64,000 nucleotides of DNA from Nitrosopumilus cobalaminigenes (GCF_013407145.1 NZ_CP026993.1:1448590-1512589), one strand, 5' to 3'. Positions 1 to 9,233 are shown, counted from the first letter of the stretch. Program-made: numbers and translations. Notes: a model not told the origin generated them from the letters alone.

Positions 1-2345
1 TTCCTGGAATTTTAGGGCAAACCATAGTTTTAGGTGCAGTAATAGCATCATTACTAATTTGGGGAACACAAAACAAACAACTAATCAAAGAAGAATTAGA
101 GAAAGTAGAAATTTTTCATCACGGAAAATTCATGTCCATTACGGGCATAGGATTGATGCTAGTATTCATTTCAGATATTTTGATGATTGTAGTTCAAACT
201 GTAAGATTAGAAACTTCACCAATTGATGTGATAGGGACATATTTTGGAACAGTTTGGCTTGCTAGAACGATTATCACAATTATCTTACTCGGTATTTGGT
301 TTGGAATGGATAAGAAAAAGACCCTATCAAAGAAAAATCAAATTCCATTGCTTGTTACATCTTTAGTATTAATTTCAACTTCTAGTTTGATTGGTCACGG
401 TGCAGCTAGTGAACAAATAGGAGCCTTAGCATTAGATTACATTCATAATTTAGTTTCAGCAGTTTGGATTGGTGGAATCATATACTTTGTTTTCACTTTA
501 CTTCCAACATTTTCACAATTAAAAGAAATTAGTAGAGAGAAAATGAGTCTACTTGCAATACCAAGATTCTCAATAGCTTTTATTATTTCTATAGGAATTG
601 TGATAATTACTGGACCAACTTTAATGTGGTTCTTAGAAAGTGATGTAGGATTAATTACAGAATCAGTGTTTGGTCAGTTAATTATTCTAAAAATTGCAAT
701 TGCGGCAATAATAGTTGGATTGGGTGGATTTTTGCAATTTAATATTCAAAATAAAGCTGAAAAGAATTTTTCAACAGGTAAGATAACAGTGCATAAAAAA
801 TTAAAAAAATCTCTTAGAGTTGAAGCAATTTTAGGAATAATTCTTCTTGGAGTTGTTGCATTACTAACTAATGGAACTTTACCTGCAGGTGAAATCCAAA
901 AAGTTGATGCACAGGAAATCGTCTATGGATTCAAAACCATGGAATTTTCAGAAAATGCAAAATTTGATATCGATATTTCTCCATTTTCTAGTGGAATAAA
1001 TACAATTCTAGTAAAAGTAAGTGATTTTGAAGGAAACCAACTTTATGATTCAGAACAAATTCATGTGAAAATATCAAATCCATCAAAGAATATTTCCCCA
1101 ATTGAAGTTCCAATAGAAGTAAAGAATCTCTCTGATCCGATTCAATTTCAAGGAGAATTAACATTTGGATTTTCAGGTGAATGGTTAGTAGAGATAGAAG
1201 CTCAAAGAACAGAGAATGCCAATGAATCAATTATGTTAAATTTACTTGTAAAACCTAGACTAGCAAATATTCAAACACAAATTATTGAATATGATTTACC
1301 TGAAAATGCCAAACCATTATTTGCAGTATATGATGGAAAAGATTCTTTGTGGATTAGTGATGCATCTGCTCCTAGATTATGGGAGTTTTCACTTGAAACA
1401 AATGAATTTACTTCGTATTCATTTGATGGTTTAGCTACAACTTTTCTAACACAAGATAACAAAGGAAAAATTTGGTTTACAGACACACCTCGAAACCAAA
1501 TTGGATTTATGGATATTGAAAATAAAGAAATTACAACTAAGACCCTACCGAAACTAGATCCAGTAATTTCAGAAAATACTCCATTATTCCTTAAAGCAGA
1601 CTTTGATGATAACATTTGGATAACAATTGTCAACAAAGACAAAATTTTGAAATATTTACCAGAAGAAGATACATTTGAAGAGATAGGTTTGCCAAACAAA
1701 CAATCTCTTCCATTTGCATTGACATTAGATAGTGATGGGAAGGTTTGGTATTCTACAACAGGTGCAGGTAAAATTGGATTTATAGATCCTCAAAATAATA
1801 AATTAACACAAATTAATACTGAAACAGTTTTGCAGGCACCAGAAGCTCTGATTTTTGATGAAGATGGCAATCTATGGATTGCAGAACATACAGGATTGGC
1901 AATTACAAAATTCAACCCAATTTTAGAGACATTTAGTAAGATATCTGTGCCTAATGAAGAGGCATTACCATTTGGCATGACATTTGACAAATATGGAAAC
2001 ATTTGGTTTGCACAACATACGGTAGATAGTTTAGGTGTTTATGATCCTGACAATAACGACTTGATAGAAATTCCAATTCCAACTGAAACATCATTTATTC
2101 AATTCATGGCATCAGATGGAAACGACAATGTTTGGTTTGTTGAACAACAATCAAATAAAATTGGCACAATAAAAATGACAGAAATTCCAGTTTCTATTTC
2201 ACAAGTTCAAGAATCAAATAATGTGGAAATAAAATATACAGAACTTGCATCGCCATTAGTTGCGTTAGGGATTATTGCAACATCATTGTTTTTTGTAAAG
2301 AGTATAAATGATAAAAGAAGATTAAATTCTTTAATTAATTCTTAG
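1..2345 (+). CDS. CopD-like membrane domain fused to a Vgb-type beta-propeller (5' partial)
   Basis: The reading frame is open from the left edge (43 codons before the first Met at 132), so the gene starts outside the window. The N-terminal 250 residues hold about seven hydrophobic segments, including an IHNLVSAVWIGG stretch typical of the CopD copper-resistance membrane family. Residues about 370-690 (from the Met at 132) contain repeated blades with motifs such as NIWFAQHT, LWIAEHTG and VWYSTTGAG, as in streptogramin lyase (Vgb) six-bladed propellers. A last membrane helix lies near residue 710, followed by a basic tail. The layout suggests a membrane protein with an external propeller, perhaps in copper handling. 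Lyase activity should not be assumed, since such propellers serve many roles. It overlaps the convergent znuB-like gene by 11 nt. Confidence 0.85.
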   Translation, partial: PGILGQTIVLGAVIASLLIWGTQNKQLIKEELEKVEIFHHGKFMSITGIGLMLVFISDILMIVVQTVRLETSPIDVIGTYFGTVWLARTIITIILLGIWFGMDKKKTLSKKNQIPLLVTSLVLISTSSLIGHGAASEQIGALALDYIHNLVSAVWIGGIIYFVFTLLPTFSQLKEISREKMSLLAIPRFSIAFIISIGIVIITGPTLMWFLESDVGLITESVFGQLIILKIAIAAIIVGLGGFLQFNIQNKAEKNFSTGKITVHKKLKKSLRVEAILGIILLGVVALLTNGTLPAGEIQKVDAQEIVYGFKTMEFSENAKFDIDISPFSSGINTILVKVSDFEGNQLYDSEQIHVKISNPSKNISPIEVPIEVKNLSDPIQFQGELTFGFSGEWLVEIEAQRTENANESIMLNLLVKPRLANIQTQIIEYDLPENAKPLFAVYDGKDSLWISDASAPRLWEFSLETNEFTSYSFDGLATTFLTQDNKGKIWFTDTPRNQIGFMDIENKEITTKTLPKLDPVISENTPLFLKADFDDNIWITIVNKDKILKYLPEEDTFEEIGLPNKQSLPFALTLDSDGKVWYSTTGAGKIGFIDPQNNKLTQINTETVLQAPEALIFDEDGNLWIAEHTGLAITKFNPILETFSKISVPNEEALPFGMTFDKYGNIWFAQHTVDSLGVYDPDNNDLIEIPIPTETSFIQFMASDGNDNVWFVEQQSNKIGTIKMTEIPVSISQVQESNNVEIKYTELASPLVALGIIATSLFFVKSINDKRRLNSLINS

Positions 2346-3153
2346 ATAATAATCCTGCAGACTTTATTCCCATTGTTCCTGCAAGCAATCCAATTGCTAC
2401 CAAGACAATAGTTCCTGCAGGAGTAATATCAAAAACATAAGAAATCAATATTCCTGAAACAACTGAAAAGATTGAGAAACTCATTGAGATAATTGCAGTT
2501 TGTTTGAATCCTTTACCATACATAATTGCAGTTACATTTGGAATTACAAATAGAGCTGAAATTAACAATACACCTACAAGTTGTATTGATGTAACTACAG
2601 TAATTCCTGCCATGAATACTATCAAATAATTTATTTTTTCTACAGGAACACCACTAACTTTAGCTTGTTCTTCATTAAATGTGGAATAGAGAAGTTGTCT
2701 GTAGAGACTCAAAATTACAATTAGAATTACACCAGTCAAAGTTAAGATTAGTATTGTATCATCTACACTAACAAGTAGAATACTTCCAAATAGAAAACTA
2801 AAGATGTCAATTGTAAAACCTCCAGACAATCCAATAATCACGAGCCCAACTGCTATGCCTGAAGATAAGAGTACAGCAATAGATGCATCTCCAGATATGT
2901 TGTATCTATCTTTGATTTTTGTAATAATTAATGCACTAGCTATTGAAACTCCATATGCTGTCCATAGCGGATAAACACCTGCAAGTAATCCTAATGCAAT
3001 TCCACCAAATGATGAATGGGCAATTGCATCACCAAATAAGGAATATCGTCTCAAGACTAGGAACAATCCAACTATTGAACAAAGAATTGCAATGGCAACA
3101 CCAGAAATTAAGGCTCTATGCATGAAGCTAAAAGTTAGAATTTCAAAAGACAT
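2335..3153 (-). CDS. znuB: Zinc/manganese-type ABC transporter permease
   Basis: This 272-residue protein is almost wholly hydrophobic with about eight predicted helices, and matches the ABC-3 family of ZnuB/MntB permeases. The family hallmarks RRYSLFGDAIAHSSFGGIALG near the N-terminus and the late LLISALFVIPNVTA segment are visible. It would form the membrane channel for a divalent metal. It lies 2 nt after the ATPase gene and completes a substrate-binding protein, ATPase, permease operon. The metal cannot be told from the permease alone; zinc, manganese or nickel are all possible. Confidence 0.9.
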   Translation of the reverse strand: MSFEILTFSFMHRALISGVAIAILCSIVGLFLVLRRYSLFGDAIAHSSFGGIALGLLAGVYPLWTAYGVSIASALIITKIKDRYNISGDASIAVLLSSGIAVGLVIIGLSGGFTIDIFSFLFGSILLVSVDDTILILTLTGVILIVILSLYRQLLYSTFNEEQAKVSGVPVEKINYLIVFMAGITVVTSIQLVGVLLISALFVIPNVTAIMYGKGFKQTAIISMSFSIFSVVSGILISYVFDITPAGTIVLVAIGLLAGTMGIKSAGLLSKN

Positions 3154-3155
3154 GA

Positions 3156-3878
3156 TTAATGATGATGCATATGTTCCTGCATAGAAGCTTCTGAATATTG
3201 TTTAACAAGATCATCATCTGAAAAGAATTTTTCTGATTCACCATGAAAGAACAGAGTCCTATTCAAACATGCTACATGATTTGCTAGTTGATTTACTGCA
3301 TCTAAATCATGAGAGGACCAAATAATTGTAATTTTTTGTTTAGAGTTTAATTCACGAAGTATACTGTAAAACAAATCAATGCTTTGCTGATCAATTCCAG
3401 TTACTGGTTCATCTAAGATCAAAATTTTTGGATTATGTACCAAAGCTTTTGCAATAAAGACACGTTGTTGTTGACCTCCAGACAGTTCGCCTATCCGTCT
3501 ATCACGTAATTCATGTATCCACAACTGTTGCAAAATTTCATCAATTTTATTTTCATCAGATTCTTTTCTTAATCCCATTCTAACTACATCGGTAACTGTT
3601 ACTGGAAAGTTTTTTTCAAAGACTGGTTTTTGTGGAACATATCCAAGTTCTTTCAAATAATTTTTTGATTTTTTAATATCTTTATCAAAAAATTTGATTG
3701 TTCCTTTGTATTTTGTATTCAAACCAAGCATGGATGCAAAAAGTGTGGATTTTCCTGCCCCATTAGGCCCAATTATGCCTAAAAAGTCACCTTGATTAAC
3801 AACCAGACTCACATCATCTAGAGCCTTAACATCAGGATATTGAACTGTCAAGTTGTTGATTTCAACTACTTTCAACAT
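3156..3878 (-). CDS. znuC: Zinc/manganese-type ABC transporter ATP-binding protein
   Basis: This is a 240-residue ATPase of the metal ABC family. Walker A is GPNGAGKST near residue 38, the signature is LSGGQQQR near 135, and Walker B is ILILDEP followed by the switch histidine region WSSHD. The protein ends in a His-rich tail (EHMHHH), which could bind the transported metal; that is inference. Its start overlaps the end of the binding-protein gene by 7 nt and its stop lies 2 nt before the permease, so the three genes are clearly one operon. Confidence 0.92.
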   Translation of the reverse strand: MLKVVEINNLTVQYPDVKALDDVSLVVNQGDFLGIIGPNGAGKSTLFASMLGLNTKYKGTIKFFDKDIKKSKNYLKELGYVPQKPVFEKNFPVTVTDVVRMGLRKESDENKIDEILQQLWIHELRDRRIGELSGGQQQRVFIAKALVHNPKILILDEPVTGIDQQSIDLFYSILRELNSKQKITIIWSSHDLDAVNQLANHVACLNRTLFFHGESEKFFSDDDLVKQYSEASMQEHMHHH

Positions 3879-4813
3879 AATGCCTCCTTTAGATTTTCCA
3901 GGTTTTGAGTCATTTTTGTGATATAATTATCATTTGATACAATCTCAAGAGGAGATAAAACCAAAACTTTACCACCTATTTCATTTGCGATAATTTGAGA
4001 AGTTTTTGTGTTAACAGTTTCTTCACTAAAAATTACTTTGATGTTAAGTTCTCTAGCTTTTGAAATTACATTCTCTAATGTTTTTGCAGTAACTTCTCCA
4101 TGAGAATTAGTTGTTGTAAGAATAGTATGTTGATTCAAATTATATTCATCTGCAAAATAAGAAAATGCATCATGAAATGCAATAAAATCTCTACTACATT
4201 CAGATAATTCCTTTTGGATTTTTAAATCTAGTAAATCTAATTTTTTATTATATTCTTCTGCATTTTTATGATAAAATTGAGAATTTTTAGCATCAGAATT
4301 TGAAAAAGCAGTTGCAATATTTTGAACTTGTATTTTTGCATATACAGGATTTAACCAAATATGTGGATCACCTAAAAGATCATCATGTTCATTGTGTTGT
4401 TCTTCATTGTGTTGTTCTTCAGATTGAATAATATCAATTCCATTACTCGTATCAACAATAATTCCGGAGTAATTATTTTCAATTAAATCATCAACCCAAT
4501 TTTCAAAACCTATTCCATTAATTACAATTATATCTGATTTTTGCATTTCTTGAACATCTTTTATTGTAGGTTCCCAATCATGAGGTTCAACTCCAACGGG
4601 AACCAATAATGTTGCATCAATCTTATCCTGACCTACTATTTGTGAGAATTCGTATAATGGATTAAATGATGAAATTACTTGAAGTTTGGAATTATCAGAA
4701 TTAGTAAACTGTTGATTAGTATCAGTCCCATAGACAACAAGCGAAGTTAATGGAATTACTACAATTATTGCTACTATCGCCATCTTGGTTTGGGTATTCA
4801 CGCAGCAATTCAA
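3872..4813 (-). CDS. znuA: Metal ABC transporter substrate-binding protein (ZnuA-like)
   Basis: This is a cluster A-1 metal-binding protein of about 300 residues. A hydrophobic segment near residues 11-30 is a signal or anchor. The family pattern is present: VGVEPHDWEPT (first His ligand), a His/acid-rich loop with two EEQHNE units, DPHIWLNP (second His), FHDAFSYFADEYNL (third His) and a late acidic ligand (FSEETV). The charged His loop is typical of zinc-type ZnuA proteins. The frame begins with TTG at 4813; an internal ATG at 4783 would give a shorter leader. It is divergent from a NikR-like regulator, which suggests metal-dependent control of uptake. Confidence 0.9.
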   Translation of the reverse strand: MNCCVNTQTKMAIVAIIVVIPLTSLVVYGTDTNQQFTNSDNSKLQVISSFNPLYEFSQIVGQDKIDATLLVPVGVEPHDWEPTIKDVQEMQKSDIIVINGIGFENWVDDLIENNYSGIIVDTSNGIDIIQSEEQHNEEQHNEHDDLLGDPHIWLNPVYAKIQVQNIATAFSNSDAKNSQFYHKNAEEYNKKLDLLDLKIQKELSECSRDFIAFHDAFSYFADEYNLNQHTILTTTNSHGEVTAKTLENVISKARELNIKVIFSEETVNTKTSQIIANEIGGKVLVLSPLEIVSNDNYITKMTQNLENLKEALC

Positions 4814-4837
4814 TCCAAATTATTAATAAATTTATAA

Positions 4838-4852
4838 AATCTTAATAAGATT
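4838..4852. promoter_or_regulatory. 15-bp palindrome between znuA and the NikR-like gene
   Basis: AATCTTAATAAGATT is a perfect palindrome around one central base. It lies in the 78-nt divergent region. The nikR-like gene has a TATA-like TTATAA at 4864-4869, 26 nt before its ATG, as expected for a leaderless transcript. On the other strand ATTTTATAAA (4830-4839) lies about 20-26 nt before the znuA TTG start. The palindrome therefore sits where bound protein could block both promoters. That the NikR-like protein binds it is inference. Confidence 0.6.
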
Positions 4853-4891
4853 AATTGCTAAACTTATAAGATAATTAATAACATTAGGCGT

Positions 4892-5275
4892 ATGCCAATT
4901 GTTTCAATCTCTCTAAATGATGAGATTCTATCAGAATTAGACAAGCTTCAATCTTCAATGGGATTCTCTGGAAGATCAGAAGTTATCAGAGCAGGAATTA
5001 GGGCATTTGTTTCTGAAGAAAAACAAAAAGCAGATTTGGAAGGAAATATTCATGCAATACTATTGGTTGTGCATAATGATGAGTTTGATCATGTTGTTTC
5101 AGGCATTACACATAATTTTGAGGATCTAATTACGACTCATCTTCATAGTAAAATTGAGAAAGAAAAATGCATGGAGTTATTTCTAATTGATGGGGATGCA
5201 GAAAAAGTATCTACCATGACAAAAGATTTTCAGACAAACAAAAACATGGATACTGTAAAGCTAGTAGCACTTTAG
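4892..5275 (+). CDS. nikR: NikR-like ribbon-helix-helix metal-responsive regulator
   Basis: The 127-residue protein has an N-terminal ribbon-helix-helix domain (VSISLNDEILSELDKL, then GFSGRSEVIRAGIRAF) and a C-terminal ACT-like domain as in NikR. Candidate metal ligands are His74, His83, His85 (THLH) and Cys93. They recall the three His and one Cys of E. coli NikR, but the gap between the second His pair and the Cys is two residues longer, so metal choice may differ. It is divergent from a metal ABC transporter that it probably represses. The stop codon overlaps the convergent PEFG gene by 4 nt. Confidence 0.85.
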   Translation: MPIVSISLNDEILSELDKLQSSMGFSGRSEVIRAGIRAFVSEEKQKADLEGNIHAILLVVHNDEFDHVVSGITHNFEDLITTHLHSKIEKEKCMELFLIDGDAEKVSTMTKDFQTNKNMDTVKLVAL

Positions 5276-6636
5276 ATATTTAACGAAGTTTTTCTTGTTA
5301 CAAAAATTATACTCATTATAGAAATAATCAGAATTAGAATTGCAATACTTCCAAATTCAGGTACAACAACTAGTGCAAATTCAGTTTCTTGTCCTGTATT
5401 TCTAATATTTTCAAATTTTATTATTGTTGGGCCAGTTTGATCTTCAGAAAATGTAAATTTTTCAAACTCACCACCGACTTGTGCAGTTCCAGATACACGA
5501 TGAATTTCTTTTCCATTTTGAATTAATACAAATGTATAGTCAGAACTTCTCAAAGGATCATTTGTTCGGCCATCTCTAATTGTAAAAATAAAATTAGTGT
5601 CAACACCAGGTTCTACATCTATTGGATCCCATGAAAGATTTACTTTGAAGTCTTCACTTTTTGTGTATGCTTCTAATGGGAATGCTATTTCTTCACTGGT
5701 GGATAACCTAAATGAAATATTTTCAGGTAAAGGTTCATCAGATTTTTTCATTTCATTTTTCAAAAATCGTAAATGATCCTGCAATAAGACTAGATGGACT
5801 ACTCTTTCATGATCCTCCGTGTAATCATCAACTGAAATAGATGATTTGAATAGTTCAATTCCATTTGCATAAGCAGAATAACTAGGGGGTAAAAATTCTA
5901 CAAAATCTTTAGGAAAGTGGGTTTCTACGTGAACTACTGATACGTGAGACATTTGTTTTTCACTCCAATCAAAAGGCATTTCAAAAGTGACTTCTTTAGC
6001 ATCAGGATTATACTCAAAATTAGATATGGTGTCAAAATAGGATTTTGAACGGAATTCAACATCATTGTTCTCAGAATCTTGTTCAATGAAGGATACAGTC
6101 TCAATTAGGCTCAGATCTGCATTATAAACGCCTGAATCCTCAATGATGTTTGTAGGCTCATCGATGGTTCTTACTTCAATTTCAAAATTATACAGTCCAC
6201 CTGATGTAAAAAGAGGACCAACTATTTCAATAGGATTTGATTCTGTTCCATACCAAGCACCTAGTAGAGAATCCTGCTCCCCTTTAATTACAAAATTATC
6301 ATATCCTTGTTGTGGTGTTATCTTTATTGGCAACACACCATTGTCAGTAAAGAAATAATTTCTAAAAATCATATCATCTTTATGAAATAATCCAATGAGA
6401 AAAGTTACATTTTTTGCATTTTCTTTTGTTTCATCTTCTGTTGCAGTAATTGTAATTTGACCTTCCTGATCACTCTCAAAATACATTGGCATCTCTACTA
6501 ATATTGTCAGTTGTTTTCCCTGAACATCTACTGATGAAATAGTATCAACACCAAAACCATGTCCATAAACACTACTAGCAGGAAACAACAAACATGCCAC
6601 TAGTGCAAATATTCCAAAATTTTTTAACGACATCAT
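5272..6636 (-). CDS. Secreted surface protein with PEFG-CTERM sorting signal
   Basis: This 454-residue protein has an N-terminal signal peptide (hydrophobic residues about 6-24) and a long beta-rich, acidic body with no recognised catalytic domain. Near residue 425 it carries VVPEFGSI, followed by a hydrophobic helix and a short basic tail (TRKTSLNI). This is the PEFG-CTERM layout, which archaeosortase-type enzymes are thought to process in Thaumarchaeota. It is likely exported and then anchored or cleaved at the cell surface. Its role is unknown. The stop codon overlaps the NikR-like gene by 4 nt, and it lies 2 nt after a LON-domain gene on the same strand. Confidence 0.8.
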   Translation of the reverse strand: MMSLKNFGIFALVACLLFPASSVYGHGFGVDTISSVDVQGKQLTILVEMPMYFESDQEGQITITATEDETKENAKNVTFLIGLFHKDDMIFRNYFFTDNGVLPIKITPQQGYDNFVIKGEQDSLLGAWYGTESNPIEIVGPLFTSGGLYNFEIEVRTIDEPTNIIEDSGVYNADLSLIETVSFIEQDSENNDVEFRSKSYFDTISNFEYNPDAKEVTFEMPFDWSEKQMSHVSVVHVETHFPKDFVEFLPPSYSAYANGIELFKSSISVDDYTEDHERVVHLVLLQDHLRFLKNEMKKSDEPLPENISFRLSTSEEIAFPLEAYTKSEDFKVNLSWDPIDVEPGVDTNFIFTIRDGRTNDPLRSSDYTFVLIQNGKEIHRVSGTAQVGGEFEKFTFSEDQTGPTIIKFENIRNTGQETEFALVVVPEFGSIAILILIISIMSIIFVTRKTSLNI

Positions 6637-6638
6637 AT

Positions 6639-7346
6639 CTATACTGCTAATAATTCTTCAACTCGCTTAATTAGTTCATCCATAGTTGTAGCCTCTAAGA
6701 TTGGTTGAAGTTCATTTGGATCTTTAGCTCCTAATGCAGATAATGAGTAAATGTAATCAATTGTAGGTGTATCAGTATTCAGATAGTATTGTTCTAAAAC
6801 ATGATCTAAGGAATGTGAATCAACAACTTGAGGTAGTGCTTGTTTAATGATTTTCTTTTTCCATAATTCAACTAACGCCTCCCATTTTTCAAGAGAAATA
6901 TTCTCATCTATTTCAGGAATCATTTCAACTTCAGCTTGAATGTACATTTTTTCTTCTGTTCCGATTTTTTCATGTATTTCAGAAATTTCTTGATGTCCCT
7001 CTACTGATAATGGATCATAATTTGCAGGTTGAGAAATTGAAGGAGGAATAATTCTTTTAATTTTAAATGAATTTCGTCCTAGAGTTTCAATATGTAATTG
7101 TAATCCATCTAGTTCGACATCTTCACACTTTGAAATTTTAGCAATTGTCCCTACCAATTTAGGAGAATTCCATCCATTAACTGAACTATGTTCATCAATC
7201 AAACATACTCCAAACTGACCATCACCAAGCATACAATCATCAACTAGTTGCTTGTATCTAGGCTCAAAAATTCGAAGTGGCAATTCTTGTCTTGGGAATA
7301 ATACCAAGTCTAATGGGAAAATTGGAATAATTTTTGTTTCAGTCAA
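6639..7346 (-). CDS. LON substrate-binding domain protein
   Basis: The N-terminal 110 residues match the LON substrate-recognition domain: IIPIFPLDLVLFPRQELPL, RIFEPRYKQLVDDC, then FGVCLI and VGTIAKI. The usual AAA+ and Ser-Lys protease parts of Lon are absent, as is common for stand-alone LON-domain proteins of about 200-240 residues. It probably binds unfolded or regulatory peptides; no enzymatic role can be claimed. The gene lies just upstream of the PEFG protein on the same strand, so the two may be co-transcribed. Confidence 0.8.
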   Translation of the reverse strand: MTETKIIPIFPLDLVLFPRQELPLRIFEPRYKQLVDDCMLGDGQFGVCLIDEHSSVNGWNSPKLVGTIAKISKCEDVELDGLQLHIETLGRNSFKIKRIIPPSISQPANYDPLSVEGHQEISEIHEKIGTEEKMYIQAEVEMIPEIDENISLEKWEALVELWKKKIIKQALPQVVDSHSLDHVLEQYYLNTDTPTIDYIYSLSALGAKDPNELQPILEATTMDELIKRVEELLAV

Positions 7347-7398
7347 CTAGTGATATTGAAATGTCTCTAGATATATGGAATACGGATTTTCTAAAAAA

Positions 7399-8328
7399 TT
7401 AAAACCCATTCTCATTGAGAATCATACCTAATAGGGCAGAACGTGTGTGTTTTCCATATTCTGCTTGCTCAAAGTACTTGGCATTTTTTGTTTTATCAAC
7501 ATCAGCTGCGATTTCATCTATTCTTGGTAAAGGATGCAAAATTATTGAATCATCTTTCATTCGTTTTAGCATGTCTAATCCTACAACATAGCTTCCCTTT
7601 ACTTTGAGATATTCTTCTTCATCAGGGAATCTTTCTTTTTGAATTCTTGTAACATAAAGAACATCAAGTTCATCAAGATGCTCTTCAATGTCAGTAGTTT
7701 CAGTAAAGTCTAACTTCTTTTTTATTTCATAAGTTGAATCTGATCTGATTCTTAATGATTCAGGAGAAATTAATCTAACATCAACATCATAGTTTCCTAG
7801 ACCATGTAGTAATGAGTAAACAGTTCGTCCATACTTTAGGTCACCTACTATTCCAATTTTAAGACCATCAATCTTTTTCTTTTCTTTTTTAATTGTAAAC
7901 AAATCTTGAATTGCTTGGGTTGGATGTTCTTCAGTTCCACTACCTGCATTAATTACAGGTTTATCAGAAATTTCAGCTGCAAATCTACTTGAACCATCCA
8001 AGGTATGACGTAAAACAAGTATATCAGAGTAAATAGACATTATTCTAACAGTATCTGCAAGACTTTCACCTTTTTGGGTAGAAGAAGACGTTATGTCAGA
8101 AATACCTAAAGAGTTACCACCAATTGATGCCATGGCAGAATCAAAACTAAGACGAGTTCTAGTACTTGGCTCATAAAACAAATATCCCAAAGTATTGCCT
8201 TTACAAATCTCCCTCCTATCTGAAGGGTTTAGTTGCATGATTTTATCAGTAGATGCAAAAATGGATTCAAGTTGTTCTTTGGTATAGTCCTTAATTGAGA
8301 GGATATCTTTTTGGTAGAACTCGTTCAT
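7399..8328 (-). CDS. pyrB: Aspartate carbamoyltransferase, catalytic chain
   Basis: This 309-residue enzyme joins carbamoyl phosphate to aspartate in pyrimidine synthesis. Clear family motifs are FYEPSTRTRLSF near residue 52 (carbamoyl-phosphate site), STQKGESL near 82, LRH near 105, HPTQAIQDL near 137 and HPLPRIDEI near 267. The length is normal. The gene is divergent from pyrI, the regulatory chain, rather than sharing an operon with it. The two proteins are expected to form the PyrBI dodecamer. Confidence 0.96.
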   Translation of the reverse strand: MNEFYQKDILSIKDYTKEQLESIFASTDKIMQLNPSDRREICKGNTLGYLFYEPSTRTRLSFDSAMASIGGNSLGISDITSSSTQKGESLADTVRIMSIYSDILVLRHTLDGSSRFAAEISDKPVINAGSGTEEHPTQAIQDLFTIKKEKKKIDGLKIGIVGDLKYGRTVYSLLHGLGNYDVDVRLISPESLRIRSDSTYEIKKKLDFTETTDIEEHLDELDVLYVTRIQKERFPDEEEYLKVKGSYVVGLDMLKRMKDDSIILHPLPRIDEIAADVDKTKNAKYFEQAEYGKHTRSALLGMILNENGF

Positions 8329-8369
8329 TCTTTCAATAATATATACAGGTGACTATACAAAGTATTCTG
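8329..8369. promoter_or_regulatory. Divergent pyrB/pyrI promoter region
   Basis: The 41-nt gap contains an AT-run (ataatatatac, about 8337-8347). It lies some 26-30 nt before the ATG at 8370, where a TATA box for a leaderless pyrI transcript would be. This supports the ATG at 8370 over the upstream GTG at 8349. With so short a gap the two promoters must overlap or interfere, which could balance the output of the catalytic and regulatory chains. Confidence 0.5.
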
Positions 8370-8831
8370 ATGGAACAGTCCGACCTTATGGTTCGACGAA
8401 TAAAGGAAGGTACTGTAATTGACCATATAGACGAAGGAAAGGGTCTACAGGTTCTCAATGCATTAAGAATTGATGGAAAAGATGGCAGTCTAATCACCAT
8501 TGCTCTAAATGTACCAAGTGGAAAATTTAAGAAAAAAGATATCATCAAAGTCGAAAACAAGTTTCTAAAAGATGATGATACCAACAAACTAGCAGTTATT
8601 GCACCAACTGCAACAATCAACATGATAAAAGAATACAAGCTTGTTGAGAAGAGAAGAGTAGCATTACCTAATGAAATTGATAGAATTTTTAGATGTTCCA
8701 ACCCTGATTGTATTACAAACAGTACAGAACACATTGAATCTGTAATGGATGTAATTGACAAGGGAGGGAGAGTACTCAAATGCAGATATTGTGCAAGGGT
8801 ATTGGATGTTAACGAGCTAAAATATAATTAA
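8370..8831 (+). CDS. pyrI: Aspartate carbamoyltransferase, regulatory chain
   Basis: PyrI binds nucleotide effectors and holds the PyrB trimers together. The N-terminal allosteric domain has RRIKEGTVIDHI and ends in VAIPTATIN-like sequence (LAVIAPTATINMI). The C-terminal zinc domain has CSNPDC followed by CRYC, the four zinc-ligand cysteines with normal spacing. The frame is open back to a GTG at 8349, but the ATG at 8370 gives the usual N-terminus and fits the upstream TATA element. Length from that ATG is 153 residues, normal for the family. Confidence 0.94.
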   Translation: MEQSDLMVRRIKEGTVIDHIDEGKGLQVLNALRIDGKDGSLITIALNVPSGKFKKKDIIKVENKFLKDDDTNKLAVIAPTATINMIKEYKLVEKRRVALPNEIDRIFRCSNPDCITNSTEHIESVMDVIDKGGRVLKCRYCARVLDVNELKYN

Positions 8832-8869
8832 ATAATTTATTTAAAAATTTGAAAAATATGTAGTTTGGA

Positions 8870-9178
8870 CTATTGTCCTAAGATGATAAACATCATAACT
8901 ATACCGTAGATTGCAATGGATTCAACCATACCTACGAAGATGAATACTTTTGACTGTAGTGCTGGGTTTTCACTAATTACTGCAAGTCCTGCTGCACCTA
9001 CTTGGCCAAGACCAATACCTGCACCAAATGCTGCTAGACCGAAAGCTAATCCTGCACCAAGAATTTTGAATGAATCAGAACTTCCTGCTGCATCGCCTTC
9101 TGCAGCATATGCGACTCCAGTAGATCCAATTACGGATATTACTGCTGCTGCCAAAAGTAGTAAAACGATAGGTTTCAT
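8870..9178 (-). CDS. atpK: A-type ATP synthase subunit K (membrane rotor, c-ring)
   Basis: This small proteolipid has an N-terminal signal-like helix (residues about 4-22 from the ATG at 9178), then a two-helix hairpin. The first helix is Gly/Ala-rich (GAGLAFGLAAFGAGIGLG). The second carries the ion-binding Glu in VGMVESIAIYGI. It forms the rotor ring that couples ion flow to ATP synthesis. The frame extends to 9205, but the ATG at 9178 begins just before the hydrophobic leader and is preferred. It is the last gene of the minus-strand cluster E-A-B-D-small ORF-K. Confidence 0.93.
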   Translation of the reverse strand: MKPIVLLLLAAAVISVIGSTGVAYAAEGDAAGSSDSFKILGAGLAFGLAAFGAGIGLGQVGAAGLAVISENPALQSKVFIFVGMVESIAIYGIVMMFIILGQ

Positions 9179-9233
9179 TTTATGATCAGGCTCTCTCAAA
9201 TCCATATTTAAATCATGATAATAAAATTTCAGT

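Noticed and set aside
8333-8779. Long minus-strand ORF opposite pyrI
   Set aside because: It mirrors the pyrI coding frame. Its product is Ser/Leu/Ile-rich with no domain, while the plus strand encodes a complete PyrI with zinc cysteines.
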